This document shows, piece by piece, positions 1 to 6,534 of a DNA stretch of 9,110 nt (positions are counted from its first letter, which is position 1; every line of letters starts with the position of its first letter). Made by a program: the position numbers and the translations under genes. A model generated the notes under the pieces. The model was given only the letters and a program-made list of their open reading frames with translations. It was not told the DNA's origin and searched no databases. This DNA comes from JAQBDA01 sp032124675 (GTDB taxonomy: Bacteria; Chloroflexota; Anaerolineae; Anaerolineales; UBA4823), in the NCBI GenBank assembly GCA_032124675.1, contig JAQBDA010000075.1, positions 1 to 9,110 of the forward strand, given 5' to 3'.

Positions 1-29
1 CAATATTCCCCTGAAGTGCGTAACTCCTA
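1..29. repeat. Direct repeat, copy 1 (at least 29 bp)
   Basis: Identical over 29 bases to positions 8844-8872; it begins CAATATTCCCC and ends GTAACTCCTA. The match stops at base 30 (C here, T at 8873). It may extend to the left beyond the window edge. The copy lies 66 bp before the first gene. It has no internal symmetry, so it does not look like a simple operator. Read on the other strand its end is TAGGAGTTACGCA, which resembles the tips of some insertion sequences as I remember them; this is not verified. Confidence 0.85.
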
Positions 30-46
30 CAAGGAATAAATCCTTG
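30..46 (+). other. Small hairpin in the yfcC leader
   Basis: CAAGGA at 30-35 pairs perfectly with TCCTTG at 41-46 around an ATAAA loop. It starts at the first base after the direct repeat. An outer pairing of TCCTA (25-29) with TAGGA (56-60) could enclose it. No U-tract follows, so it is not a terminator. A role in the mRNA leader of the cluster is possible but unproven; six base pairs can arise by chance. Confidence 0.35.
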
Positions 47-95
47 CAACCAGGATAGGAATAAAAATCACAAAGATTGAGAGGAGAATACCATC

Positions 96-1574
96 ATGGC
101 TGACCAGAAAAACAAGAAGAAATTCACTTTTCCATCCGCTTTCACAATCCTGTTTGTTCTACTCATTCTGATCGCCCTTGCCACATACCTCGTCCCGGCA
201 GGCTCGTACGACTACGACGATGATGGCGCACCCATTCCAGGTACTTATCACCCGGTTCCGCAGAACCCGCAAAAGCTGCTTGCCAGCGCCCTAAAAGGAC
301 CCATCAACGGCATGTACGGCATTGAGGATGACACCGGCAACGTGGACGTCTGGAACTATGGCGAGCTGTTCGGCGCCATCGACGTTGCCATGTTCGTGCT
401 GATCATCGGCGGATTCCTGGGAGTGACGATGAAGACCGGTGCCATCAATGCCGGCATCGCCTGGGTGGTGGCTAAGCTCAAAGGCAAAGAGAGATGGATG
501 TTCCCCATCCTGATGACTATCTTCGCTATCGGCGGCACGAGCTACGGTATGGCGGAAGAGACGCTGGCTTTTTACGCTCTGATCATCACCGTGATGCTGG
601 CAGCCGGCTACGATGGGTTAGCAGCCGCTGCTTTGATCCTGCTCGGTGCCGGGATCGGAGTGATCGGCTCGACGGTCAATCCCTTCGCCACCGGCATCGC
701 CTCTGGATTTGCCGGCACAAACATCAATGAGGGTTTGATCGGTCGGCTGGTGATCTTGATCATCGGCACGATCATCGGCATTGTCTTCGTGATGCGCTAC
801 GCCGAGCGGGTGAAGAAGGACCCTACCAAGTCGCTCATATACGACATGAAAGCAGACAATGAGAAGCAGTTCATGACCGGCGGGGCAGAAGGCACAGACT
901 TCGGCAAATTCACCACCCGCCATAAGGTCATCCTGCTGCTTTTCTTCCTGGCTTTCGTGGTCATGGTATATGGCGTGATCCCCTGGGAAGACCTGGGCTT
1001 GGCTATCCCCACCTGGTGGTGGTGGTTCCCGGAGATGACGGCCTGTTTCCTGCTCTTCGGCATCCTGATCGGCATTATCGGTCGCCTGTCGGAAAAGACC
1101 CTGGTGGATACTTTTGTAGACGGGGCGCGAGACATGCTGGGCGTAGCGCTGATCATCGGCGTGGCGCGCGGCATTACCGTGGTCATGAACAACGGCCTGA
1201 TCACCGATACAGTTTTGTACTGGGCAGAACAGGCGGTTGCAGGATTGGGTGGAGTCGGATTCATCATCGTCACCTACCTGCTTTACCTGCCGCTTTCCTT
1301 CCTGATCCCCTCCAGCTCGGGCCTGGCGACCGTCTCCATGCCGATCATGGCTCCGCTATCGCAATTCGCGGGCGTCGCCAGCTATCTGGTTGTCACGGCC
1401 TACCAGACCGCTAACGGATTGGTCAACCTGGTGACTCCTACCTCAGCGGTCGTTATGGGCGGGCTGGCCATCGCCAGGGTGGGCTATGGCATCTGGTGGA
1501 AGTTCGTCTGGCCGGTGCTGATTTTGCTGATGGTGCTCAGCATTCTGGTGCTGGCAGTGGGAGTGGTTGTATAA
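96..1574 (+). CDS. yfcC: YfcC-family (DcuC/C4-dicarboxylate carrier-like) membrane transporter, candidate arginine/ornithine exchanger
   Basis: A 492-residue integral membrane protein with about 11-12 hydrophobic segments. The lysine-rich N-terminus (residues 5-9) suggests a cytoplasmic N-end. Family signatures are GGTSYGMAEET (146-156), GSTVNPFATGIASG (191-204), IPSSSGLATVSMPIMAPL (404-421) and a C-terminal block around YQTANGLVNLVTPTSAVVMG (436-455). These fit the YfcC branch of the DcuC/C4-dicarboxylate anaerobic carrier group, and the length is normal. YfcC-type proteins recur beside arginine deiminase genes, so I infer arginine uptake coupled to ornithine or citrulline exit. The substrate cannot be read from sequence. 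AGGAG at 82-86 lies 9 bases before the ATG and fixes the start. The gene leads the cluster; 170 bp separate it from the next gene. A dicarboxylate or peptide substrate remains possible. Confidence 0.87.
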   Translation: MADQKNKKKFTFPSAFTILFVLLILIALATYLVPAGSYDYDDDGAPIPGTYHPVPQNPQKLLASALKGPINGMYGIEDDTGNVDVWNYGELFGAIDVAMFVLIIGGFLGVTMKTGAINAGIAWVVAKLKGKERWMFPILMTIFAIGGTSYGMAEETLAFYALIITVMLAAGYDGLAAAALILLGAGIGVIGSTVNPFATGIASGFAGTNINEGLIGRLVILIIGTIIGIVFVMRYAERVKKDPTKSLIYDMKADNEKQFMTGGAEGTDFGKFTTRHKVILLLFFLAFVVMVYGVIPWEDLGLAIPTWWWWFPEMTACFLLFGILIGIIGRLSEKTLVDTFVDGARDMLGVALIIGVARGITVVMNNGLITDTVLYWAEQAVAGLGGVGFIIVTYLLYLPLSFLIPSSSGLATVSMPIMAPLSQFAGVASYLVVTAYQTANGLVNLVTPTSAVVMGGLAIARVGYGIWWKFVWPVLILLMVLSILVLAVGVVV

Positions 1575-1744
1575 ACCAGATCATATTATGGAGCAAGAAT
1601 CATGTGAGTCCCTTCACCAGGGCTGAGGAAAAGCATTACCCCTAGGACCAGCTGCAGAAGGCTATTAACTGGGCAAGTGCATAGTTGTCAACACCGCCAT
1701 TCAGGGTGGTACGAAATTAGATTCAATCAGACAAGGAGAAAATG
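1575..1744 (+). other. Intergenic spacer with two weak hairpins
   Basis: No coding potential beyond a 12-residue ORF without a ribosome binding site (1588-1626). CCCT/AGGG (1610-1613 with 1619-1622) is a short hairpin. ACCGCC (1693-1698) can pair with GGTGGT (1705-1710), including one G-U pair. Neither is followed by a U-tract, so read-through from yfcC into the next gene is plausible. The GGGTGGTAC string at 1704-1712 resembles part of a T-box, but the other T-box parts are absent. AAGGAG at 1733-1738 serves the next gene. Confidence 0.4.
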
Positions 1745-2284
1745 ATGTCAGATAAGTATAGTTTCATTGTCGTCAAGTATCCCCAAAAGGATACCGCTGA
1801 GGGGGCATTGGAGGAGATCAAACAGCTCGCCAAGGAAAAGATTGTTGAGTTGAAGGATGCCGTAGCCATAACCAAGACCGAGAAAGGCAAGGCCAAGCTG
1901 CACCAGACCAAGGATGATCCTGCCGGAAAAGGATTTCTGAAGGGCGGCGTTATCGGCATCATCTTCGCAGTGCTGTTCGGTGCAGCGGGGTGGATCGCAG
2001 CCGGCGCGCTGCTGGGCGCTGCCTTTTCCATGTTCGATCGCGGCATCAAAAATAAACTGCTCAAAGAAATCGGGGAAGACATGACCACTGACGAATCAGC
2101 CCTGGCAGTACTGGTCAAGCACGCAGATTGGGACACCTTGAAAGAACGTATGCAAGCTGCAGGATACCAGGGAGAGGTTGTGATATCCGAAATCGTGGAT
2201 GAACACCTTGATGAGGCCGAGAAGCTGGTCGATAACCCCGAGGTTGTTGAGGCAGTGCCTGATGAAGTACAGGTGACAAAATAA
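1745..2284 (+). CDS. DUF1269-type small membrane protein
   Basis: A 179-residue protein of unknown biochemical role. The N-terminal part (about 1-60) is a soluble alpha/beta segment starting SDKYSFIVVKYP and rich in lysine and glutamate. A glycine/alanine-rich hydrophobic hairpin follows at about 64-96 (KGGVIGIIFAVLFGAAGW, then IAAGALLGAAFSMF). The rest is a charged domain ending in an acidic tail (DEHLDEAEKLVDNPEVVEA). This layout matches DUF1269/PF06897-like proteins, in which a ferredoxin-like soluble fold surrounds a short glycine-rich membrane hairpin. Two ATGs are adjacent at 1742 and 1745. AAGGAG at 1733-1738 is 6 bases from the second and only 3 from the first, so I prefer 1745. It lies between yfcC and arcB on the same strand. 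Its contribution to arginine use is unknown; a stress or membrane-associated accessory role is only a guess. Confidence 0.75.
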   Translation: MSDKYSFIVVKYPQKDTAEGALEEIKQLAKEKIVELKDAVAITKTEKGKAKLHQTKDDPAGKGFLKGGVIGIIFAVLFGAAGWIAAGALLGAAFSMFDRGIKNKLLKEIGEDMTTDESALAVLVKHADWDTLKERMQAAGYQGEVVISEIVDEHLDEAEKLVDNPEVVEAVPDEVQVTK

Positions 2285-2297
2285 GATCAATAATAAC

Positions 2298-2331
2298 GGG
2301 GTGGTTGTGTTGTCTGCAAACTACCCCTTCT
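2298..2331 (+). terminator. Weak terminator-like hairpin after the DUF1269 gene
   Basis: GGGGTGGTT (2298-2306) pairs with AACTACCCC (2319-2327) over 9 bp with one G-U pair and a 12-base loop. It is followed by TTCTAAT, a poor U-tract. It starts 14 bp after the DUF1269 stop codon. It could partly terminate transcription or stabilise the upstream mRNA, letting arcB be expressed at a different level. Efficiency cannot be judged from sequence. Confidence 0.4.
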
Positions 2332-2365
2332 AATCTTGAAGAACAAATGATGAAAGGAGTTAATC

Positions 2366-3367
2366 ATGGCATTCAATTTACGCAACCGGAGTTTTGTCAA
2401 GGAGCTCGACTTCTCCCCCGAGGAGCTCAAATTCCTGCTCAAGCTCTCCGCTGACTTGAAGGCTGCTAAGTACGGCGGCTACGAGCAACAGAGACTGAAG
2501 GGCAAGAACATCGCCCTGATCTTCGAGAAGACTTCCACCCGCACGCGCTGCGCTTTCGAAGTCGCGGCCTATGATCAAGGCGCCAACGTCACCTACCTGG
2601 GTCCTTCCGGCTCGCAGATCGGGCACAAAGAGTCGATGAAAGATACAGCCCGGGTGCTGGGGCGCATGTACGATGGCATCGAATACCGCGGCTTCGGGCA
2701 GGATCTGGTGGAAATCCTGGCAGAACACGCCGGGGTGCCGGTGTGGAACGGACTGACCGACCAGTTCCACCCCACCCAGATGATTTGCGACATCCTGACC
2801 ATGATTGAGCACAGCGACAAGCACCTTCACGAGATCGCCTACTGCTACCTGGGCGACGCCCGCACCAATATGGGCAACTCGCTGATGGTGACCGGCTGCA
2901 AGCTGGGCATGGACGTGCGCCTGTGCTCGCCTAAGGCGCTGTGGCCGGAAGAGAGCCTGGTGAAGACCTGCCAGGAAATCGCTGCCGAGACCGGCGCCCG
3001 CCTGACCCTGACCGAGAGCGTGGAAGAAGGCGTCAAGGGCGTCGACTACCTGTACACCGACGTGTGGGTCTCGATGGGCGAGGCCAAAGAGGTGTGGGAT
3101 GAGCGCATCAAGCTGCTCAAGCCCTACCAGGTCAACATGGATGCGGTGAAGAAGACCGGCAACCCCAAGGTCAAGTTCATGCACTGCCTGCCGGCTTTCC
3201 ACAACCGCGAGACCAAGGTTGGCGAGGATATCTACCAGAAGACCGGTCTGGAAAGCCTGGAAGTGAGCGAAGAAGTATTCGAGTCCGAGATGTCGATCGT
3301 CTTCGCCCAGGCGGAGAACCGCATGCACACCATCAAGGCCATCATGGTGGCTACGTTGGGAGACTAG
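2366..3367 (+). CDS. arcB: Ornithine carbamoyltransferase, catabolic type
   Basis: A 333-residue cytoplasmic enzyme of normal length. In the ADI pathway it runs in the phosphorolytic direction: citrulline plus phosphate gives ornithine and carbamoyl phosphate. The carbamoyl-phosphate site is seen as STRTR (57-61) in the N-terminal domain, with HPTQ (135-138). The ornithine/citrulline domain has DVWVSMG (232-238) and the HCLPAFH motif (273-279), whose cysteine is Cys274. All key residues are present. AAGGAG at 2354-2359 lies 6 bases before the ATG. I call it catabolic (ArcB) rather than biosynthetic (ArgF) because carbamate kinase and arginine deiminase genes are in the same cluster; sequence motifs alone do not separate the two. 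It is flanked by a weak hairpin upstream and a strong inverted repeat downstream, so its mRNA segment may be processed separately. Confidence 0.97.
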   Translation: MAFNLRNRSFVKELDFSPEELKFLLKLSADLKAAKYGGYEQQRLKGKNIALIFEKTSTRTRCAFEVAAYDQGANVTYLGPSGSQIGHKESMKDTARVLGRMYDGIEYRGFGQDLVEILAEHAGVPVWNGLTDQFHPTQMICDILTMIEHSDKHLHEIAYCYLGDARTNMGNSLMVTGCKLGMDVRLCSPKALWPEESLVKTCQEIAAETGARLTLTESVEEGVKGVDYLYTDVWVSMGEAKEVWDERIKLLKPYQVNMDAVKKTGNPKVKFMHCLPAFHNRETKVGEDIYQKTGLESLEVSEEVFESEMSIVFAQAENRMHTIKAIMVATLGD

Positions 3368-3376
3368 GCACACGAC

Positions 3377-3422
3377 AGGTGTGACGCGCCTGAGCAACCT
3401 AAGGTTACCGCGCGTCACACCT
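3377..3422 (+). terminator. Strong stem-loop after arcB (13-bp perfect stem, nested hairpin)
   Basis: AGGTGTGACGCGC (3377-3389) is perfectly complementary to GCGCGTCACACCT (3410-3422). The 20-base loop holds a second perfect hairpin, AACCT/AGGTT (3396-3400 with 3402-3406). It begins 9 bp after the arcB stop. There is no U-tract on either strand's 3' side, so a classical Rho-independent terminator is not certain. A U-less terminator, an mRNA 3'-end stabiliser or processing site, or a member of a dispersed palindromic repeat family would all fit. The stem itself is certain; its role is inferred. Confidence 0.6.
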
Positions 3423-3477
3423 ACGATTATCCTGCGCTTGGTAGTTGAGGCTGTGAATAGGATCGATAATTTGGCGA

Positions 3478-3491
3478 TTGATACGATTCAA
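3478..3491. promoter_or_regulatory. FNR/CRP-like palindrome upstream of nhaC
   Basis: TTGAT-ACGA-TTCAA matches the FNR consensus TTGAT-N4-ATCAA at 9 of 10 positions. It sits within a 6-bp inverted repeat, GATTGA (3476-3481) and TCAATC (3488-3493). FNR-type regulators (ANR, ArcR) control ADI operons in other bacteria. The site is only 22 bases from the nhaC start codon, which is too close for usual class II activation. It may equally be an RNA hairpin or a chance match. Confidence 0.25.
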
Positions 3492-3510
3492 TCTCCGTAA
3501 GAGGAATCGT
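3483..3510 (+). promoter_or_regulatory. Hairpin hiding the nhaC ribosome binding site
   Basis: ACGATTC (3483-3489) pairs with GAATCGT (3504-3510), and CTC (3493-3495) pairs with GAG (3501-3503), leaving a 3-base bulge and a CGTAA loop. The ribosome binding site core GAGGA (3501-3505) lies wholly in the 3' arm, 7 bases before the ATG at 3513. A competing hairpin (3476-3481 with 3488-3493) uses the same 5' bases and would free the site. This is the geometry of a translational switch; no ligand or trigger can be named. Confidence 0.45.
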
Positions 3511-3512
3511 CA

Positions 3513-5021
3513 ATGACGAATAATCCAAAAGATATCCGCGAGCCATCCCTGCTGGATGCACTGATCCCTCTGGTCTTCATGATCGTGATGCTCGTTTTGT
3601 CGATCGTTTTGTTCGGTATCGATGCATCTCTTGGCCCATTACAGGTTTCATTGTTTATGAGCGCGGTGGTCGCCGCGGTGGTGGCACACAAAAACGGCCA
3701 TCCCTGGGAGAGGCTGGGTGAGGAGATCGTCAAAGGCATATCGCTGGCGATGAGCGCCATTATGATCCTGCTCATGGTAGGGGCGCTGATCGGCGTCTGG
3801 AATATGTCTGGTACGATCGCTACGATGGTGTATTACGGGATCAAGTTTATCGACCCGAGCTGGTTTTACCTGGCGGCTGCCCTGCTCACCGGGATCATCG
3901 GGATTGTCACGGGCAGCTCCTGGACCACTGCTGCAACCCTCGGTGTCGCTTTTGTTGGTATGTCCAATGCGCTCGGACTCTCGCCGGCTATTGCCACGGG
4001 AGCCGTGATTTCCGGCGCATATTTTGGCTACCTGATGACGCCTCTATCGGAAACAACCATCTTGACCCCGCAAATCGTGGGCAGCAATGTTTACGCTCAT
4101 ATTCGCAGCCTGACCAAGACCACGGTACCGGCCTACCTGATAACGCTCGGCATCTTTTTCCTGATCGGTAGAAGCAGTGATGTGGTTATTCCCCCGATCG
4201 ATACAGACGTGGCGCTGCAGGCTCTGGCAGGAGCATATAACATCAGTCTGTGGAATTTGCTGCCTGTGCTGGTATTGCTGCTGCTGGGTATCCGCCAATA
4301 TCCAGCTTTCCTATCCATCCTGATCGGCACACTGGTGGGTGCCCTGGTTGCAGTGATCCTGCAGCCGCAGGTCGTTATAGCCTTTGCCAATGACGCCAGC
4401 CTGAGCGCCTGGTTGGCATCAATCAAAAGCGTCTGGATAGCCATGGCGAATGGTTTCACTGCAACGACAGGCGTGCCTGAGATTGATAAGCTTTTCTCAG
4501 GCGGCGGCATGAGCAGCATGCTCCTGACAGTCTGGCTGATCCTGGGGGCGATGTCATTCGGGGCGATGATGGATTATGGTGATTTCAATAAGCGATTGAT
4601 CACACCAATCATCAACCGGATAAAATCCGACGGCGGCACGATTGCCACGGTGATGCTCACTTCCATCGGGTTCAATATCATTGCTGGCGACCAGTACATC
4701 GCCATTGTGCTGCCCGCACGCATGTTCTTGGTCGAATTCCGTAAGCGTGGCTTGCATCCCGAGACCCTTGCGACTGCGGTTGAAAACTCTGGGACAGTCA
4801 CCTCGCCGTTGATCCCCTGGAATTCGTGCGGTGCATACATGTCGGCCACGCTGGGTGTATCAACATTTGTCTATTTTCCTTACTGTTTCTTCAACTTTAT
4901 CAATCCTATCCTGGCGATGATCTTCGGTTTCGCAGGAATTAATGTGCAGCGGTTGACACCCGAGGAACAACCAGCGTTAGAAGCCCTCCCACAGGCACCA
5001 ATGGTAGACATGTCCAAGTAG
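3513..5021 (+). CDS. NhaC-family Na+/H+ antiporter-like transporter, possibly an amino-acid exchanger
   Basis: A 502-residue polytopic membrane protein with about 11-12 hydrophobic segments. NhaC-family signatures are TGSSWTTAATLGVAF (133-147), SGAYFGYLMTPLSETT (167-182), NIIAGDQYIAIVLPARMF (388-405) and ENSGTVTSPLIPWNSCGAYM (424-443). Length is normal for the family. The family includes Na+/H+ and malate/lactate antiporters, and some members have been assigned to lysine, methionine or tyrosine transport, so the name does not fix the substrate. Placed between arcB and the peptidase gene, it may exchange arginine and ornithine or balance ions during ammonia production. Where I remember an Asp in the FGDKMSPLSDT-type motif, this protein has Tyr173, so coupling may differ. 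The ATG at 3513 is set by AAGAGGA (3499-3505), which is buried in a hairpin. Confidence 0.87.
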   Translation: MTNNPKDIREPSLLDALIPLVFMIVMLVLSIVLFGIDASLGPLQVSLFMSAVVAAVVAHKNGHPWERLGEEIVKGISLAMSAIMILLMVGALIGVWNMSGTIATMVYYGIKFIDPSWFYLAAALLTGIIGIVTGSSWTTAATLGVAFVGMSNALGLSPAIATGAVISGAYFGYLMTPLSETTILTPQIVGSNVYAHIRSLTKTTVPAYLITLGIFFLIGRSSDVVIPPIDTDVALQALAGAYNISLWNLLPVLVLLLLGIRQYPAFLSILIGTLVGALVAVILQPQVVIAFANDASLSAWLASIKSVWIAMANGFTATTGVPEIDKLFSGGGMSSMLLTVWLILGAMSFGAMMDYGDFNKRLITPIINRIKSDGGTIATVMLTSIGFNIIAGDQYIAIVLPARMFLVEFRKRGLHPETLATAVENSGTVTSPLIPWNSCGAYMSATLGVSTFVYFPYCFFNFINPILAMIFGFAGINVQRLTPEEQPALEALPQAPMVDMSK

Positions 5022-5029
5022 GAACAAAT

Positions 5030-5050
5030 ATGAGCAGCCACCCATGCTAA
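5030..5050 (+). CDS. Six-codon leader ORF overlapping the M20 start
   Basis: ATG at 5030 is preceded by AGGA (5020-5023) at 6 bases and reads MSSHPC before TAA at 5048-5050. Its end overlaps the M20 start codon (5044-5046) in another frame. The M20 ATG has no purine-rich site of its own just upstream. The mini-ORF could therefore deliver ribosomes by re-initiation. Very short ORFs of this kind also occur by chance. Confidence 0.22.
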   Translation: MSSHPC

Positions 5051-6534
5051 CCACAATACTATATATCGTTCTGGCGATCCTCTTCCTGACTACAATTTAT
5101 GTTGTGGTGCGAACGATCATATTCCAAAGGTCGCAAGGAGCAGTAGAAAAGATCGAAGGCGTGCTGGTAGATGATCAGCAGGTCGCCGAGCACCTGGCGG
5201 CGGCAGTGCGCTGCCAGACTGTGCCGCTGGACGAAGGGGGCACACCCGATCCGGAGGCCTTTGCCCAGCTTCACAAGTTCCTGGAGGAAACCTACCCGCT
5301 GGTTCACCAGAAGCTGAGGCGCGAAGTTATCAACGGCTACAGCCTGCTTTATATCTGGCAGGGGAGCCGCGCAGACCTGGAGCCGGTGATGCTCATGGCT
5401 CACCAGGATGTGGTCTCGGCGGACCCTTCCGAGTGGACCTACCCGCCTTTCGAGGGGGTGATCGCTGATGGATTCATCTGGGGTCGCGGCACGCTGGACA
5501 TCAAGAACCAGCTGATCGGCATTATGGATGCAGCGGAGACGCTGCTCCAACAAGGCTACCGCCCGGAGCGCACCATCCTGTTCGGGCTGGGGCACGACGA
5601 AGAGACCGGCGGCGTGAACGGCTGCAAGATCATGGGTCAACAGCTCAAAGAGCGCGGCGTCCACCTGGCCGGGATCGTCGATGAAGGCGGCGGGATCATG
5701 GCCGGCCTGGCAGCCGGGGTACGCGGGGAGGTAGCACTGGTAGGGGTGAGCGAGAAAGGCTACCTGACGGTGGAGTTCACCGTCCATGGACAGCCAGGAC
5801 ACTCCTCAACCCCACCGCCGCAGACTTCAATAGGCATCCTGGCGCGCGCCCTGGCACGACTGGAAGCCCACCCCATGCCGACCCACCTGCGCCGGCTGCG
5901 CCCGCTGTATCACGGGGTTGGCCGGGCCGCCCCGCTGTACATCCAAATCCCATTTGCCAATGTCTGGCTGTTCGGACCTCTATTAAAGCGCTGGTTGGTA
6001 CCCAAGCCTGAGATGAATGCCAGCATGCGCACAACCACTGCTTTGACCATCATCAACGGCGGTGTGGAGGACAATACCATCCCAGCCGAGGCAAAAGCGA
6101 TTGTCAACTTCCGTTTGATGCCAGGCGATACCATCGCTGAAGTGCTGTGGCATGCTAAAAAGGTGATCAAAGACGAGCGGGTTAAGTTCAAGCCAGTCGA
6201 TGGCAAGTTCAACGAGGCCTTGCCAGTCTCACCCACCAACGTGCCTGCTTATAAGAGCCTCAAGCAGGTGATCCGCCAGGTGTTCGATAATCCACCTGTC
6301 GCTCCATTCGTCATGCTGGGTGGTACCGACTGCCAGCATTTCGTGCCGGTGTGCGACCATATCTATCGCTTCACCTCCGTTGTGATGGATGCGAGTTTTA
6401 TGGGCTTGGAGCATGGCATCGACGAGCGCATCCCGGTCGAAGCAATGGGAAAGATGGTTAAATTCTATGCCCAACTGATGCAAGTCTGGGGCACCAGAGA
6501 GATGAACCTTCACGAGGAAAGGAGCAAATCATGA
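5044..6534 (+). CDS. Membrane-anchored M20-family metallopeptidase/amidohydrolase (PM20D1/carboxypeptidase S-like)
   Basis: A 496-residue di-zinc hydrolase with one N-terminal membrane helix (about residues 3-22). Active-site residues are visible: His120 and Asp122 (MAHQDVV), bridging Asp152 (GRGTLDIK), the Glu186-Glu187 pair (HDEETGG; catalytic base, then metal ligand), Asp213 (IVDEGGG) and His457 (GLEHGIDERI). GHSSTP at 252-257 marks the dimerisation domain. Length and anchor fit the PM20D1/carboxypeptidase S branch, which cleaves C-terminal residues of small peptides or N-acyl amino acids. Within this cluster I infer release of arginine or a related amino acid. Arg23 and Arg29 follow the helix and no charge precedes it, so the positive-inside rule hints at a cytoplasmic catalytic domain; this is weak. 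It starts 22 bp after nhaC without a clear ribosome binding site, and its last 4 bases overlap arcC. Confidence 0.88.
   Translation: MLTTILYIVLAILFLTTIYVVVRTIIFQRSQGAVEKIEGVLVDDQQVAEHLAAAVRCQTVPLDEGGTPDPEAFAQLHKFLEETYPLVHQKLRREVINGYSLLYIWQGSRADLEPVMLMAHQDVVSADPSEWTYPPFEGVIADGFIWGRGTLDIKNQLIGIMDAAETLLQQGYRPERTILFGLGHDEETGGVNGCKIMGQQLKERGVHLAGIVDEGGGIMAGLAAGVRGEVALVGVSEKGYLTVEFTVHGQPGHSSTPPPQTSIGILARALARLEAHPMPTHLRRLRPLYHGVGRAAPLYIQIPFANVWLFGPLLKRWLVPKPEMNASMRTTTALTIINGGVEDNTIPAEAKAIVNFRLMPGDTIAEVLWHAKKVIKDERVKFKPVDGKFNEALPVSPTNVPAYKSLKQVIRQVFDNPPVAPFVMLGGTDCQHFVPVCDHIYRFTSVVMDASFMGLEHGIDERIPVEAMGKMVKFYAQLMQVWGTREMNLHEERSKS

Noticed and set aside
44..72. Promoter for the cluster from TTGCAA and the AT-rich stretch after it
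   Set aside because: TTGCAA at 44-49 has no acceptable -10 hexamer at 16-18 bp spacing; the true promoter may lie left of the window.
494..730. Overlapping plus-strand frame inside the YfcC gene, with similar internal frames inside other genes
   Set aside because: Arginine-rich, composition-driven shadow of a well-supported transporter gene.
1691..1714. T-box riboswitch, suggested by the GGGTGGTAC string
   Set aside because: I find no stem I with a specifier loop and no competing terminator or sequestrator, and the downstream gene is not a typical T-box target.
2378..3418. Long open frame of 346 codons on the minus strand opposite arcB
   Set aside because: arcB has every catalytic motif and a strong ribosome binding site. 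The antisense frame is composition-driven, resembles nothing I know and includes the stem-loop after arcB.
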